Source: Prototheca cutis (Eukaryota; Chlorophyta; Trebouxiophyceae; Chlorellales; Chlorellaceae). Taken from it: a stretch of 64,000 bases of DNA. Positions 12,408 to 24,010 of this stretch are shown here, one piece after another. The notes under the pieces were generated by a model. The model was not told the DNA's origin, did no database searches, and was given only the letters and a program-made list of their open reading frames with translations. Each line of letters starts with the position of its first letter. Position 1 is the first letter of the stretch. The position numbers and the translations under genes were made by a program. The stretch covers positions 364,726 to 428,725 of the forward strand of contig BCIH01000007.1 in the NCBI GenBank assembly GCA_002897115.2. The letters run 5' to 3'.

Positions 12408-12977
12408 AATGCAATCAGCTCAGCCAGCGACGGCGTCACATCACCCCGGGGGTTGCTGGGCANCACTGANGGCNGNNAATTNTCACNCNCNNCAGGGCAA
12501 NAGGAAGGTGGACCGCCTCAGTGATGGACCACCTCCGGGGCTGCTTTCCCTTGCCAGGGAAGGGAAGGAGCCCCGGGAGTTCCCACCCCCAGTTGGGAAG
12601 GCTGTAACCCCCCATGATGGATGGATGTATGTTCATCAGCGCTGTGGCGCTGGGCGCTGGAAGCGCAGAGGCCGCTGGCCGGTCTTCCGCAGAGTCTGCA
12701 CGATGTGCCTCATGTTCAGACACGCCATCAAGTCTCGGTTCCAGAGACGATGCTCGCCTTTCGGGGGCCGGCACTCCTCGTTGGTGCAGGGCAGCAGCCC
12801 GTGGCACACCACCTCGGGCATCTGCTCCCTGCACGACCTGCCCTGCTGCCAAGAAGGAACCCAACCCATCCTCTGAACAATGCGCCCAGGGAATGCGGTC
12901 CAACAGGCATCTTGTTTGAAAAACATGCCCCTGCTGTGCAGGTGGGAGTCGACGGACCTCGAGGGAAAGGTTGCATC

Positions 12978-12994
12978 ATTTTTGCCCTGCATAG
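12978..12994 (-). repeat. Terminal inverted repeat of element copy 1 (right)
   Basis: Inverse of the left repeat with one substitution near its outer end (CATAG instead of CATGG). Confidence 0.75.
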
Positions 12995-13102
12995 TATGGA
13001 CGAACGACACAAAACCACATCTGATCAGAGCCGGTGCCTGATCTCCCACCTTTTCCTAGGCATTCTCGAAAGACACATGGGACATTGTGATGATCATTTT
13101 CC

Positions 13103-14093
13103 ATGCTTCCATGGAGGGTCGTGAACGCTGTGGACGACGTGCGAGCGCCCGAGGGGTTTACGCCCATCCAGGAGTGCACCCCTGACCTGCCTGGCACCGC
13201 GACGGGCGTTGGCTGCTCGTGCTCGCCGGCGTGCGGCACCTCATGTCCCTGTGGCATACAAGAGCCATGGGGCAGGGTGTATGACGACGAGGGGTGCCTG
13301 ATACCAGTCAGCCTGGGCGTGGACGTGGAGAGCAGCCTGCGCGAGTGCGGGCCGGGCTGTGCCTGCCGGGGTGCCTGCACGCCCGCCAGGACACCGCGAC
13401 CGGTGGCCATGCACCTGGAGAGGATGCCCGGCAAGGGTTGGGGCGTGATTGTCGACGAGGATCTGCCTGCTGGCCGTTTTATCTGCGAGTACGTTGGCGA
13501 GCGGATCACGACGGACGAGGTCAGGCGCCGACTGGCGGCGTACGATGCCGCCGCCAGGGGCCATGCCCTGCTGGTGTTTAGGGAGATNTTGCCATCGGGC
13601 CAGGCCTCCCTGCGCCTCAACATCGATGCCACACGCAAGGGAAACATCGCAGCGTTTTTCAACCACAGGTATGGAGCGCAAGGCTGGATGGGAGCCAGGA
13701 GAGCAACAGCCGGGGGAATGCTCTCCACTGAGCCTGCAGATGCAGAAAGCCGTTCTTGTCAAGTCCATTGCACGGCCCGCAGGATTTGCGTCTCCTCATA
13801 ACGGAGCCAAAACATGCCACAAAATGTCCCCAAAGGCATTCCCGCCATCATCGATCCTCGCCTACTACCATACCTGCTGCAGCTGCNATGGAGGCAACCT
13901 GCAGCTGCAGTCGGTGATCCGTGCGGGTAGCATGGTCCCCGCGGTGTGCCTGTTCGCGAAGCGGAGAGTGCGGGCCGGGGAGGAGCTGGCTCTGTGCTAT
14001 GGCGATCCCATGATAGTGGCAGGTCTTGCCCAAGCACGTTGCCTATGCAGAACGGCGGCCTGTCGTGGCTTTCTTCCCCGCCAGGCAGTCTGA
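13103..14093 (+). CDS. SET-domain histone lysine methyltransferase (SUV39/H3K9-like)
   Basis: Two exons (13103-13668, 13883-14093) give about 258 aa. A Cys-rich pre-SET region (CSCSPACGTSCPCG, CGPGCACRGAC) is followed by a SET domain with GKGWGVIVDEDLPAGRFICEYVG (split over the line: GKGWGVIV, then FICEYVG), RLNIDATRKGNIAAFFNH, the spliced NHSC-x-GGN motif (the fifth residue is ambiguous because of N at 13887) and GEELALCYGD. A post-SET CLCRTAAC ends the protein. This pre-SET/SET/post-SET order is typical of SUV39-class H3K9 methyltransferases acting in chromatin. The protein is short for the class and starts immediately at pre-SET, so upstream exons, perhaps 5' of 13000, may be missing; the ATG at 13103 is only the first in this exon. 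Confidence 0.82.
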
Positions 14094-15005
14094 TGGCGGT
14101 AATCAGTGGTTACAGGGCATAGCCAATTGAGACGGTACACAACTCCAAATTTCACACTGAGAACAGGCGTCAGGGTTAGGAGCCACCTGCCAGTGGCGTT
14201 GTGCCAGCAGTACGCGAGTGGAAAATAGTCTGGGGGTGGGCCTTGCGGGGACGCGGAAGGGAGACAAGGATGGCACCACGTGTGGCCTAAAGGGATCGGC
14301 GAAGCGGTTGAGCAAGCTAGAGTCAACTGCATTTCACTGCCAAGCTCAGCAGGGACAAGGAGGATAGGCTACGCAGGGGAGGCGGGGTTGGGAGCAGGGC
14401 GACGAAAAGAGCCGCACGAGCTCTCGGACAGGCGACTGAATGACGACTGCGAACGGCGGCCCCACACGGTGCTCCTGGCATGCAGGGCACAATGGACACC
14501 TTGAGCTCCATCCGCACACGGACGATTGAAATGTTTCAGCGGTCTCAGTCAGCGCATGGGCCTCAGGACGTTGCCACCTACGGAGACAAAACAGGTTCGA
14601 GCAGATCGTTGACAGCAGAGCCGGCACAGGACACGGTATCCGACAGCTGCACAGTTGCTGGGTCAGGAGGCCCTAGGATGCTGCAGGCCATCCCAGCTGC
14701 CCTCTCGGCCGGAGGAATTCACGGCGCACGTGGGGAGATACGTGATTGAGGTTGGAAGGGGCCATACTCAGTGATCGAAGCAAAAAATCACGAATCTTCC
14801 CGCTCATGGACGGACAGCAGCGCCGGTGTTTGCCTGTCCTGTTTGGAGTGCTGGCGGTGTGCGGCGGGGGTGGGCTGTCCCACAGTGGAGTGTGTGGACG
14901 TGCCCGGACCCAGGCGGCAGCAGACTGGGCGCTCAGGATTGCAGCCGCACATCAGATGGGGACGGCACATTCCTCATAGCCGGCTCTCTCTTTGAGCAGC
15001 CGAGG
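14094..15005. other. Convergent intergenic region with a possible small ORF
   Basis: Between the SET gene (+) and the CCCH gene (-). A forward ATG-initiated ORF at 14480-14749 (89 aa, starting MQGTMDTLSSIRTRTIEMFQ) has no recognisable domain. It may be untranslated sequence. Nothing else seen. Confidence 0.3.
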
Positions 15006-16754
15006 TCACCAAAGCTCGCAGCTCTCGTCGGCGCTCTCCACCGCACCGCCGGCTGCACCGGTCTCTGGATCGCCGCCCCCGGGCCCGGCACCATCGTCGC
15101 CCTCACTACCCTCATCACCACACTCACTGCCCTCCTCTTCCAGGCCGGCGAGACCAGACCCAAAAAAGTCGGATTTGATACGGTCCGAGACGCCGACACT
15201 GCCACTGGCACTGCCGCGGAACGTCATCAGCGGGACGCACGGCGTCGCGGGCCCCGCGATGATGGAGCTCGCGATGGAGGACGTCGCGGCGCTGGGCGCC
15301 GGCGCAGGCTCGGCTGTGTCAGCCCGCGGCACCGGGGGCAGCCCCGGAGGCGGCGTGGGCGGGCCGCGCCCGGAAAAGCTGCGCGCGGAGGTGCTGCCGG
15401 GGGCGATGGCCCGCGGGCCCCGTTCATGTGCAGAGGGAGGAGGCGGCGCGCCGACCTGGACGCGGAGCCCCGCCCGTTCGCGGCCCAGCAGCAAGCCGGA
15501 ATTGGCTCGGTCAAAGGGTGAAGGCGGCATGTGTCGCACCTGCTCGTCGCGAGGCTCCAGGCATACAGCACGCCGGTGGTCGTCATCGACGGCAGTGACC
15601 CCGGCGGCCGGTGACGTCATTGCCAGGCCCACGGGCCCAGGTCCCACAACACCACCAGATGCCACCGCCGTGAACGACCCCGAGCTGCTGGGCAGCGGGG
15701 GTTTGCCTCTAGCCCCTAGGCTGGCACTGCCGCCCGAGGGTCGGGCCATGGACGGCCGGTGCCAGCTCGGTGCCGGCGCCACGGCGGCCGCAGCGGCGTG
15801 GGGCGGGGGCGGCAACCGCGTGTTTTTATGGCCGGTGCTGGGCATCCCCCCGAGCCCCCCGGGCGCCGAGCCCGGACCCTCCTGCAGCAGCGAGGGTGTG
15901 GCACCCAGTGCCGAGGGCGCAGGTGTGAGTCCCGCCAGCTCGGAAGTGGAGCAGGAGCTGAACCGGGGACGGACATCGACCACCAGAGGCGAAGGGATGG
16001 GCTCCATGGAGGACGAGGGTGTGCGCCGGGCGGGGNCCGAGGGCGGCTCGGGGTGGTGGAAGCGGCACGTCATGCCAAACGAGCAGCGCAGGTGCTTGGC
16101 GTAGAAAGCGCAAACCGGCTCTCCGGGGCGGTGGGGCAGGCCAAGTGAGTTGTACCGCAGCTCCGGAAGTTTGTCCCGCGGGTGCGAAAACTTGCACCGT
16201 GAACCGTATGCACACGTCCCCGTCCGCATGAAAAAGTCACACGGCTGCCGGTCGTCTGTGCCGGCACTACCCGAGCTGGTGCCGTCCGTGCTACGGCCAT
16301 CGGCACCAGCAGCACCAGCGCCGCGTCGGCCAGGCTCGCCGCGTGATGTGGCCTTGGAATCAGAAGCCGCGGTGCTCAACCTTGCAGGTGCATCGCTGTC
16401 GCCACCGGGTGGCGGGCCGCGGCGGCCCACCAGCTGAGCAGGACCCGAGCGGCTGCCGCTCAGCGGGCGCTGGGCAGCGGGCGGGGGGGGGAATGGGACG
16501 CCTGGCATGCCAGGGTACCTCATGCCGGGCATGGGCATGGGCATCCAGACCATGGGCACGGCGCAGGGGTCGCGGGGCACAAGGCCCGGATGCCCTGGCA
16601 CCNGGCCCATGATGTGGACCGAGGGCCACGAATACCATGAGCCTGGGGGTGTCACGTGCTGGGGCGTCGGCACCCTCGTCAGGACGGGAGGCAGGCCCTT
16701 GGGGTGGTAGGGGCTGCATGGTGCCACCCCTGACTGCGAATTACCCTCTGTCAT
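15006..16754 (-). CDS. CCCH (C3H) zinc-finger protein, plant type
   Basis: A long single open frame encodes about 582 aa. Two tandem C-x8-C-x5-C-x3-H fingers are present, CDFFMRTGTCAYGSRCKFSH and CAFYAKHLRCSFGMTCRFHH, the second preceded by LPHRPGEPVC as in plant C3H proteins. Such fingers bind single-stranded RNA or nucleic acid in mRNA regulation. The flanks are low-complexity Pro/Gly/Ser-rich, with a Met/Pro-rich patch (VWMPMPMPGMRYPGMPGVPF) N-terminal to the fingers and an acidic tail. The start is the first in-frame ATG (MTEGNSQ). The frame stays open about 40 codons upstream without an ATG, so an upstream exon is possible. Ns at 16036 and 16603. Confidence 0.75.
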   Translation of the reverse strand: MTEGNSQSGVAPCSPYHPKGLPPVLTRVPTPQHVTPPGSWYSWPSVHIMGXVPGHPGLVPRDPCAVPMVWMPMPMPGMRYPGMPGVPFPPPPAAQRPLSGSRSGPAQLVGRRGPPPGGDSDAPARLSTAASDSKATSRGEPGRRGAGAAGADGRSTDGTSSGSAGTDDRQPCDFFMRTGTCAYGSRCKFSHPRDKLPELRYNSLGLPHRPGEPVCAFYAKHLRCSFGMTCRFHHPEPPSXPARRTPSSSMEPIPSPLVVDVRPRFSSCSTSELAGLTPAPSALGATPSLLQEGPGSAPGGLGGMPSTGHKNTRLPPPPHAAAAAVAPAPSWHRPSMARPSGGSASLGARGKPPLPSSSGSFTAVASGGVVGPGPVGLAMTSPAAGVTAVDDDHRRAVCLEPRDEQVRHMPPSPFDRANSGLLLGRERAGLRVQVGAPPPPSAHERGPRAIAPGSTSARSFSGRGPPTPPPGLPPVPRADTAEPAPAPSAATSSIASSIIAGPATPCVPLMTFRGSASGSVGVSDRIKSDFFGSGLAGLEEEGSECGDEGSEGDDGAGPGGGDPETGAAGGAVESADESCELW

Positions 16755-17326
16755 CGCGCACTGGGCCAGGCAAGCTGCACCGGACGGGCCGCGGGCCCCT
16801 GTGCCGGGTAAGAGGGATGTCAATAAGGACCGGTCCCAGTTGTCCGTCAGCGCCCTGCTGAAATGGATGCCCAATAATAACCAATGAAATGCATGTCACC
16901 ACATTGTCAGCACGTGCTGGGTTAATTCCCAAGGCCGGGGGTCACGTACCAGGAAGGCACTTATGGAGCGACTGCGAGGTGCAACACGGTCGCTGCCATT
17001 TTGGAAGTCACACCCGAGGCTCACAAGATAGCGATAGCAGTGTAATTTGGTGGATAATAATGGAATGTTTTGGCGAATTCCCTGCGTCGTGGGAAAAGGC
17101 ATGCGGTACGTTGTGCCTGGACTGCCCACCCGACATGAATGACTGGGCACGCTCCATGCCGTGATCCCAGGCAACCGACCCAGTCGACCGGCCCGCGAAA
17201 GGCCCGAGACTCGCCTTCTAGGTTCCTGCTGCGCTGAAACGAACGTGTATATCGCCAACAGCCACAATGTCGAAAGGTGGGGTGGCGTACTGAGGGCACT
17301 GCGCGTGGGCCTCCCAAGGCTCTCGT
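16755..17326. other. Intergenic region
   Basis: Between the CCCH gene start (-) and the putative small basic-protein gene (+). Overlapping minus-strand ORFs here show no conserved motif. No gene seen. Confidence 0.45.
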
Positions 17327-18028
17327 TTGACAGGCTATGATATCGGGCTCGAACGACCTCGGACTGCCCGGCCACGCACAGGAAAGCGCAAGAGAAGGGC
17401 ATCCCAGTTTTCCATGGAGATGGGCGACGGAAAAACGGACGCTGCGGGTGACTGGAGCACCGACGCAGTGGCCGACGGCGAAGGTGGGGCGACTATGGGG
17501 CCACAGGCGACTGAAATGCTCGGTGACTGCGGCCCCAAGGAAGTTGCCGAGGTCTCTGTGTGCACGCCGTAACGTGGCTTGAGCATGTTTTGCGCCTATC
17601 CCTTTGCAGGCATGGACACAGGAGAGGCTGGAACCCCGGCGCCCAAGCCAGGAGCCGTGGCCGGGTGCGCAGAGAGAGAGAGAGTGTGTGCGCGCGCGCG
17701 CGCGCGTGCGCGCATGGGGTGGCATTGCGGCAATTGTTGCAATATATGGCCCCAATGGCCATGGTCGGGTTGGACTTCCAAGACGGTTTGTTTCTGGGAG
17801 ATTCACCCTGACTGTGGTCCCCATCAGCACTACAGGGAACCTCTCTCCAGCGGAAAGCGAGGCACGACGTCACGGGCGCAAAAGCAGCGCAAGGTTGCTC
17901 GGCTAGAGAAGGGCATGGCCCACGCCGCACGTGTGGACGCCAAGGCCATGAAGCGATCCAGCTCCAAGGCCTCACGCAAGTCACTCAAGACGCTGTGGCA
18001 ATCCAGCAAGGATGACAACAAGCCGTGA
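17327..18028 (+). CDS. Putative small basic protein, exon structure uncertain
   Basis: The last part (about 17840-18028) encodes a Lys/Arg-rich helical tail (RKVARLEKGMAHAARVDAKA, MKRSSSKASRKSLKTLW) ending at TGA 18026-18028, preceded by a good acceptor CACTACAG. An upstream stretch (about 17327-17557) with GKRKRRASQF and acidic sequence may be an earlier exon in the same gene. The linking exons through the (GA)n/(CG)n tract at 17673-17712 could not be resolved. The tail looks like a nucleolar or ribosome-associated protein, but I do not recognise the family. Confidence 0.35.
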
Positions 18029-18130
18029 GGTGGGGGCAAGGAGCGCCAGACTAGCTGGCTTGCGGGGTGGGGCGTTGTGCGTCCAATTGCACCCCCCTCT
18101 CATGAACTTTAGACCCCAGGAGCAGGGGCA

Positions 18131-18198
<68 letters not shown>

Positions 18199-18789
18199 NN
18201 NNNNNNNNNNNNNNNNNNNNNNNNNNNNNNNNNNTGACAACCCCCCCCCCCCCCCCCCCCCCCCCCAACATTGTGACTTCATTCTGTTTCCTCCAACCTT
18301 TGACTGAAGAAGAAGCTGTTTGGACCGAGCTTGCCAGTGACCGCTCCTGCCTCAGCAGGATGTGTCGGGCCCAGGCGTTGCCAACCCTGCACCCTCCTCC
18401 CTGGGCGCAGTATCCTCTGCACATCACGTTCACCTATGTTCTCAGGATTTCATGCACGTTCCACATCCAAACTCCCTTGTGCATTGTTGATATCGTTTGC
18501 TCAGTCACAGCCAGGGTTGGTGTGGTGCCATTTGATGATGGGCAAGACCACTGTCGAAATGAAATGGGTGCGTCAAGGCAGGCAGTAAAATGCGCCACAG
18601 GTCAGTCATATGCTACATGTGCAGTCAAGGGGAAGCTTCTATCCAGTCCCCAGGTAGGTGCACGGGGACAACAATCCAGGTGGCCGGGTGTCGCTAGATC
18701 CATCGAGCAAGCATCCCTCCCATTCATGAAGGTGAAGAAAGGCAGGCGTCAGGGACACAACAGTCAAGCACCCATGCTGCCCCTTCTGC
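18029..18789. other. Convergent intergenic region with C-run and N gap
   Basis: Contains a C-run of about 66 bases (18133-18198), 36 Ns (18199-18234), and a second C-run (18241-18266). No gene seen in the rest, including 18270-18789. Confidence 0.6.
18133..18266. repeat. Poly-C tract interrupted by an assembly gap
   Basis: Two long C homopolymers flank 36 Ns and TGACAA. The true length is unknown; this is a likely sequencing or assembly artefact zone. Confidence 0.85.
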
Positions 18790-21700
18790 TTAGGGCTGCA
18801 TGCCACCAAGAAGACCGACGACACAGCGTGCAGCGCTGAGCGAGGCGTCCACGCGTCGCCAGGTGGTGCGCAGGCTGGCCGCGATCTCGGCCGCGAGAAG
18901 CTGGAGGGGCTCCCACTGCAGGACCACGTCCCTGTGGACATCGAGGGTCAGCTTCAGCAGGGCCTGCACAAAGTCAAACGCGACGCCCGCGGTCGTTTGA
19001 TCCAGGATAAAACGTAGCAGCGCCTCTAGCGCGGGCGGCGGGCCGCTTCCGTTGCCGTCAACGTCGGCAAGGGGGACCAGGCCGCGAACCTCGAGGTCCA
19101 CCTGCGAGGGCGTCAGGTGTGTCAGCGCGGCAAGCAGGGCGTCAGAGCTGCCGTTGAGGAGAAGGTGTGCCAGCGAGCCAGGTTCCTGATCACCAGCGGC
19201 GGGAGTCGGGTTGTGCTGCACGCTGCTTCCGCTCCTTTTCTGGCGTTTGACTGCTTGGGCGGCGGTGCCGTCGTCGTTGTCTTCGTCATTGCTGGGCCCC
19301 GCATCGTCCTGGCCCCAAGCCGCCGCGGCCGCAGCCGCCAGGCCGGCGTCATCCTCGTCACCAGGAGCGCCCTCATCCCCGGTAAGAAAGGCGATGTCAC
19401 GGCCAGAGGTGGCCGCCGAGACCGAAGGTAGAAAGAAAGGCGCGGCCTCGGGCTTTTTCGGCGGTTGCACAGGGGCATTGCGCGCCTTGACCGTCTGCAG
19501 GTGCGCCAGCACCTGCCACTGCGACCGCGGCAGCAGGCTCAGCGTCAGCATGGCCGGCACCAGCGGCCGCGGCGCGCCGCCGGGCGTCCGCGCGGAGTAT
19601 GCAGCGCTCACAGCTTCGTCCGCCAGGGATGCCACCTCGGCGTGCGTCGTGATGGCCGAGTCGTCTCCGCTGTCACTCTCAGACTCGCTTCCGTCGGAGG
19701 CCAGACCGTTGGCCTCGCCCCCGCTGCCGTCGTCACTGTCAGATGATGACAAAGACGCAGCAGCATCCACCACATCGTCCTCATCACTCTCAGCGCCGAC
19801 TCCGGGGGTCAAGGCCAGCATCGCCCGCAGAGCCTTTGCTGTCTCACGCTCGTCCTTGTCGGTGGCGGCGCCCTCAGCTTCATTGTCCACAGCCACTTGC
19901 GGAGCACGCAGGCGCAGGGGCCGCGTGGAGCGTGCCACGTCGCCGCCCTCGCCGTAGATGAGCTGGTTCGCCCAGAGGTCGATGCCCCGGGAGTCGGGAC
20001 CGACGGTCGCGAGCAGGTCCATCGAGGGAGAAAGCGAGAACGATGCCACCGCACTCCCAAGGTCCAGTGTCTGGAGCAGTTGTGCCGCTGCAGTGTTTAT
20101 TTTTTGGGGGGTTTGGTAGCGGAGGGACGGGTGAGTGAGCGAGTGAGTGGAGGTGGGTTTGTCGGGCGACATCAGCGGGACGGGTCCACCTCGAGGCCAT
20201 AACGTCAAGGGAGACGTGCGTGTCGGGCCGACAGTGGCAGGTGGTTGCTCAACACAAGGAAAAATCACGAGCAATCAGCCAACAGAGGGCTCAAAGAACA
20301 AAAAAGGGCCGCTCAGTGCAAAGAGTTGAACTCAACTTGGCGCGAAGCCAATCGGTAGTCTAACATGTATTGAAGTGCAACCATCACGGCGGCGACGCAT
20401 GCCGGGAGCCCATTTGGACGTGGCATGCTTAGTCAGATGCATGCACGCGTCTCGGAAAGCGAAAACAGAGTCAACTGACACCAAACAAGGAAAGAAAGCT
20501 CGCAGAAACTAAAAAACAATGTGCAACAAATGCACGCATGATGCAAACACAATGGCCGGACTGAGTGGCTCAGCGTATGGGTGGTGATGTAATGCTTGTC
20601 GTCACGGTTCTCTCCGGCAGCCCCGCAAGCTGCCGGCGCTGCTCCAGCTTGCAAGAGCAAACTTGGAGCCCAGCCGGCGTCTGGTGCATGCAGGGCAGTG
20701 CTGGACAGTTTGTCATTCAGACGAACGAGACAAAGGAATCATCGCCAGTGTCCGGACCGGGGTATGTTTGAACATCGTAACTGCACGCTACTTCATGTTG
20801 CTTGTCGTGGGAGAGGGGAGAAAGGAAGAAAGAGGGAATTCACCGGTAGCAAAACATCGGAAACAAAAAAAGGTGGGGGGCACGCTTGGAGTATGGTACA
20901 TCATTGACACAAACGTTGGGGCGCGCAACGCCACACCTTTGGGGATGTGCAGCACGCAACATCGCTCCCACTCACATCATTCCCCTGAACGACACCCCCC
21001 GACATCTCCACACTCATACCTGGGATGTCCCAGATGCGCAGGGTGCCGTCCATCGACGAGCTCAAAAGCCAGCGGCAGTCGGCACTGAACTGAATGTCCG
21101 AGATCCTGTCGTGGTGGCCCTTGAAGTGCCGCACACGCCGTTGAGCCTGCAGTGGTGGTTTTGGAGCCATGTGGGGGAAGTTGTCGTCAATGCTGGGAGC
21201 TGCTGTGCCACCATTATCACCGCGAGGTGGATGCTCGGTTCACGTCCCGTGAACGGCCAAAGAGGAGCGAATGCACATTGCAACAAAGCAAGGAATTGCC
21301 ACCTCAGCATTTTGCAAGTGAGTAGCAGCATGTCTCGCCATGAATGAGTAAGATTGGCGAGTCAGACTGGTGCCAGTAAGTTTGTCCTCACAGGTGGGCA
21401 GGTATAATTTTTTGGGGTGGGGGGCCATCCATTTGCACAAGTTAAAGCGATATTGCCCCGGTCAAAGGAAAATAAATAAAGGAAGGAACACAGATGCACA
21501 CTTGAAACTCCACTCCATCAATCCACACCTCAATGTCATAGACGTAGATGCCAAGGTCGGCGCAGGCAACGGCCACAAGACCGGTGGGCCCATGGTGCGC
21601 CAGCTTCTCGGCAGCTGTTGGCAGGCGCAGCTCGCCCGTCAGGCTCGCACGCCGGAAATCCCATGTCCGCAGCATGCCGTCGGCGCCGGCACTGGCCGCC

Positions 21701-24010
21701 CAGCGGTTGGCGCCGTCCGAACACAGGCCGGCGACCGTGCCGTCATGCGCGGGGCGGCGGGGCGCCGGGCCATCACCCTCACCCACACGGCCATAGTCCC
21801 CGCGATGGAGGCCCGACTGCATGTTGTACCGGTCGATGCGTCCCGCGACCGAGCCGACCAGGGCAAAGTTGCCACATGCGGTTAAAGCAACGGCTGAGAC
21901 CGGGGGCAGTGCCTCGTTCGAGGCGAGGTTCGGGGCTTCGCCGCGCCGGGCGGCCGCAGCCAGCGCCGCATCCGCATCGGTCCCACGGCGCCTGGGCGGC
22001 TCGAGGACGTGCGCACCAAGGGCGTAGTGGGCCAGGCGCCAGGTGTAGGCCCGGCCGTCACCCACGTGCGCGGTGATGACGTTGGCCCAGTCGCGTTCGC
22101 GGGCGTCGGCCGCGGCGAGGGCCGCGACACGTGGCAGGCGCAGCTCGGCCGTCGGCGCGCGTGCTTTCTTCGCACGTGCCGCCACGTGGTCTTGCCCGAG
22201 CTCCCGGCTCGCCGAATCACGCACGGTGCTGAACAGGCGCAGCGTCCTGTCCGAGCCGGCTGACAGCAGTGCTCTGCCAGCACCATAGTGCCTGACGACG
22301 GTCGGCGGCGCGGCGTGGCCCGCCCGGAAACGCAGCGGCCGCGGTGCCGCGGCAGCCCCGGCTGNCGCGGCACCGTCCAGCACCCACTGCTTGAGCGCGT
22401 TGTCGGAGCCGGCAGACTGGAATCTGGGTTCACCCGTGAAGAAATACAGCTTTGTGACTGCATTGTCGTGGGCCTCGGGAATGACGCCGGCCAGGCGCCG
22501 GCGGTCGAGGTCCCAGAGCGTCACCGCGCCGCCAGCACCGCCCGCGGCCAGCAGCGGAGCGCCGGGGCCGGTGCGAAAGGCCAGGGCCGTGCAAGGCGTG
22601 GCACCTGCGGCACTGGCCTTTGCAGCCGCTGCCGCAGTCGAGCCCGTTANAAGCGAGTCGGCCGCGCACCCGGCGCCGGCAGCGTTGACAAACTCCGCCA
22701 CCGTCTCCGCCTCACGCAGGTTGAGCAGCACCGCACGCCTGCGCAGATGTATGCAAGGTAGCGAGCGAGGTTTTTCTCCCTTGCCCTGGTCGACGAACGA
22801 ACAAACGTGGCAGCAAGAAAGCGTGCTTGTCGTTCACAAGCAAGAAAGAAAATGACTGTGCAAGGGCTACTATCAGATAACGCCCGAGAGAGGATGCGGG
22901 CGCCGTCAGCGAAACCCCCGCGAGCATGCATTGCTGTCCGCCCTCCATGAAACTCCGAGGAGCAAGGGGTTGGTTGAACGCCCGCGGAGGGATTAACGAG
23001 GGCGGGTGATGTGCTACGAAGTTTAGCATCCATTGATACCCACACGCACGCAGGGGTGAATCAACGTCAGCCAACTGACCCTCAGCGTACCCGTCCTCGA
23101 GGCCGATCCCGACGATGTCGAGCGCCGGGGAGGGCTCCAGGACCTTGACCCCGGCGCCCAGTCGCTCAAACTCGTAGAGCATGGTTCCCGTGGAAAAGTT
23201 CCAGAGCTGGAGGCGGCCCTCTGCCGAGCCAACCACAACTTTATTCAAGTAGGTGGCCGGGTGCGCCATGCACACGGGCGTGAACCCGGGGTCCAGGCTC
23301 AGCGTGGCCCGTGGGGCGCCGTACTTTCCAATGCTCCACACGCGCAGTGTGCGGTCGGCGCCCAGGGTCAACAGCGTGTTGCCCAGGACCATCATGTCCA
23401 CGACCCGGGCCCGGTGCCCGCGGTATGTCCCGCTCACATGAACACGGCGGCACTCCACCACAGAGCCGTCCTCCAGACCGGCCAGCGTGAGGTCGCCCCT
23501 CGCCGCAAGGGCAGTGATCCGGCGGGGAAGCTGCATGTTGGGGTGTGGGGGAGGGAGAGAAGGATGAGAAGGCATGTCATATGCTTGAATCGAACCATGC
23601 ATGCATGCATGCATGCATGGTGGCNCTGGTGCGGCAACAGGCACCTCGCCTGCGACAGAGAGACAAGGGCGCACGGAACAGAACAACGACATAAATACCC
23701 CTCCGCGCACCTGGGGACCTATGAGGCACACTGTGAGCTTGGCGGTGTTGAAGACCTGTGGGGTGGCAATTGAGGGGTGACGGCGTCAGAGGCGCGAAGG
23801 ACCGGGGCACGCCAAGAGCGGTCAGGTGCCACCACAAGGCCGCCATCGCGCCAGCGATGACTTCCAAACATGATTCAAAACAGCACTGCATACCTGCCAT
23901 GCCGTCCCGACGCTGACGGTGGTGAATGTTTCCCTGCCCCGCCGCTGGATGGCAAAGGGGACCTCATCTACCACGTGCCCCAAGGCACGGAATGGTTCAA
24001 ACAGAGCCAT
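18790..24010 (-). CDS. UTP21: U3 snoRNP-associated WD40 protein UTP21/WDR36
   Basis: Six exons (24010-23894, 23755-23711, 23530-23091, 22738-21529, 21146-21020, 20087-18790) join with consistent phases to about 1078 aa. This small-subunit processome protein carries two WD40 propellers and a C-terminal Utp21 domain. Visible blocks include LFEPFRALGHV at the N-terminus, TLGADRTLRVWSIGKYG, GSDNALKQWV, HHDRISDIQFSADCRWLLSS with SMDGTLRIWDIP, LSPSMDLLATVGPDSRGIDL, and the C-terminal SLLPRSQWQVLAHLQTVKAR with PPKKPEAAPFFLPSV. An acidic Ser/Asp-rich insertion separates the last propeller from the Utp21 domain. The function is nucleolar 18S rRNA processing. The fifth intron (21019-20088, 932 bp) is unusually long for this window. 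Ns at 22365 and 22650. Confidence 0.92.
23595..23620. repeat. (CATG)n microsatellite in a UTP21 intron
   Basis: About six CATG/ATGC units in the intron between exons 2 and 3 of UTP21. Self-complementary. Confidence 0.8.

Larger units (their letters stand above)
12391..12994 (-). mobile_element. TIR-bounded non-autonomous element, copy 1, carrying a Fanzor-like terminal exon
   Basis: Bounded by CCATGCAGGGCAAAAAT at 12391-12407 and its inverted copy at 12978-12994 (one mismatch). Read on the minus strand, the interior matches copy 2 (27631-28318) closely along its length. It contains an ORF end (about 12850-12636) with VVCHGLLPCTNEEC, GEHRLWNRDLMACLNM and LRKTGQRPLRFQR: half a zinc ribbon followed by the W-NRD-x-x-A-x-x-N(M) RuvC-III block of TnpB/Fanzor proteins. 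A cluster of Ns (12463-12502) falls where the two copies diverge, as expected if several genomic copies were merged in assembly. No clear target-site duplication. No transposase; probably a MITE-like derivative. Confidence 0.6.

Noticed and set aside
12295..12876. Forward-strand ORF of about 193 residues across TIR element 1
   Set aside because: Full of N-derived unknown residues and antisense to the conserved Fanzor-like exon shared with copy 2.
16755..16874. Upstream extension of the CCCH protein to 16874
   Set aside because: That start codon is TTG; the first ATG in the frame is at 16754.
17021..17830. Minus-strand ORF of about 269 residues
   Set aside because: Low-complexity (Arg/His repeats from the CG/GA microsatellite), non-ATG segments and no family motif.
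22647..23045. Minus-strand ORF bridging UTP21 exons 3 and 4
   Set aside because: It is intron sequence; splicing from GACGG|GTACGC to GCGCAG|G restores the WD40 frame exactly.
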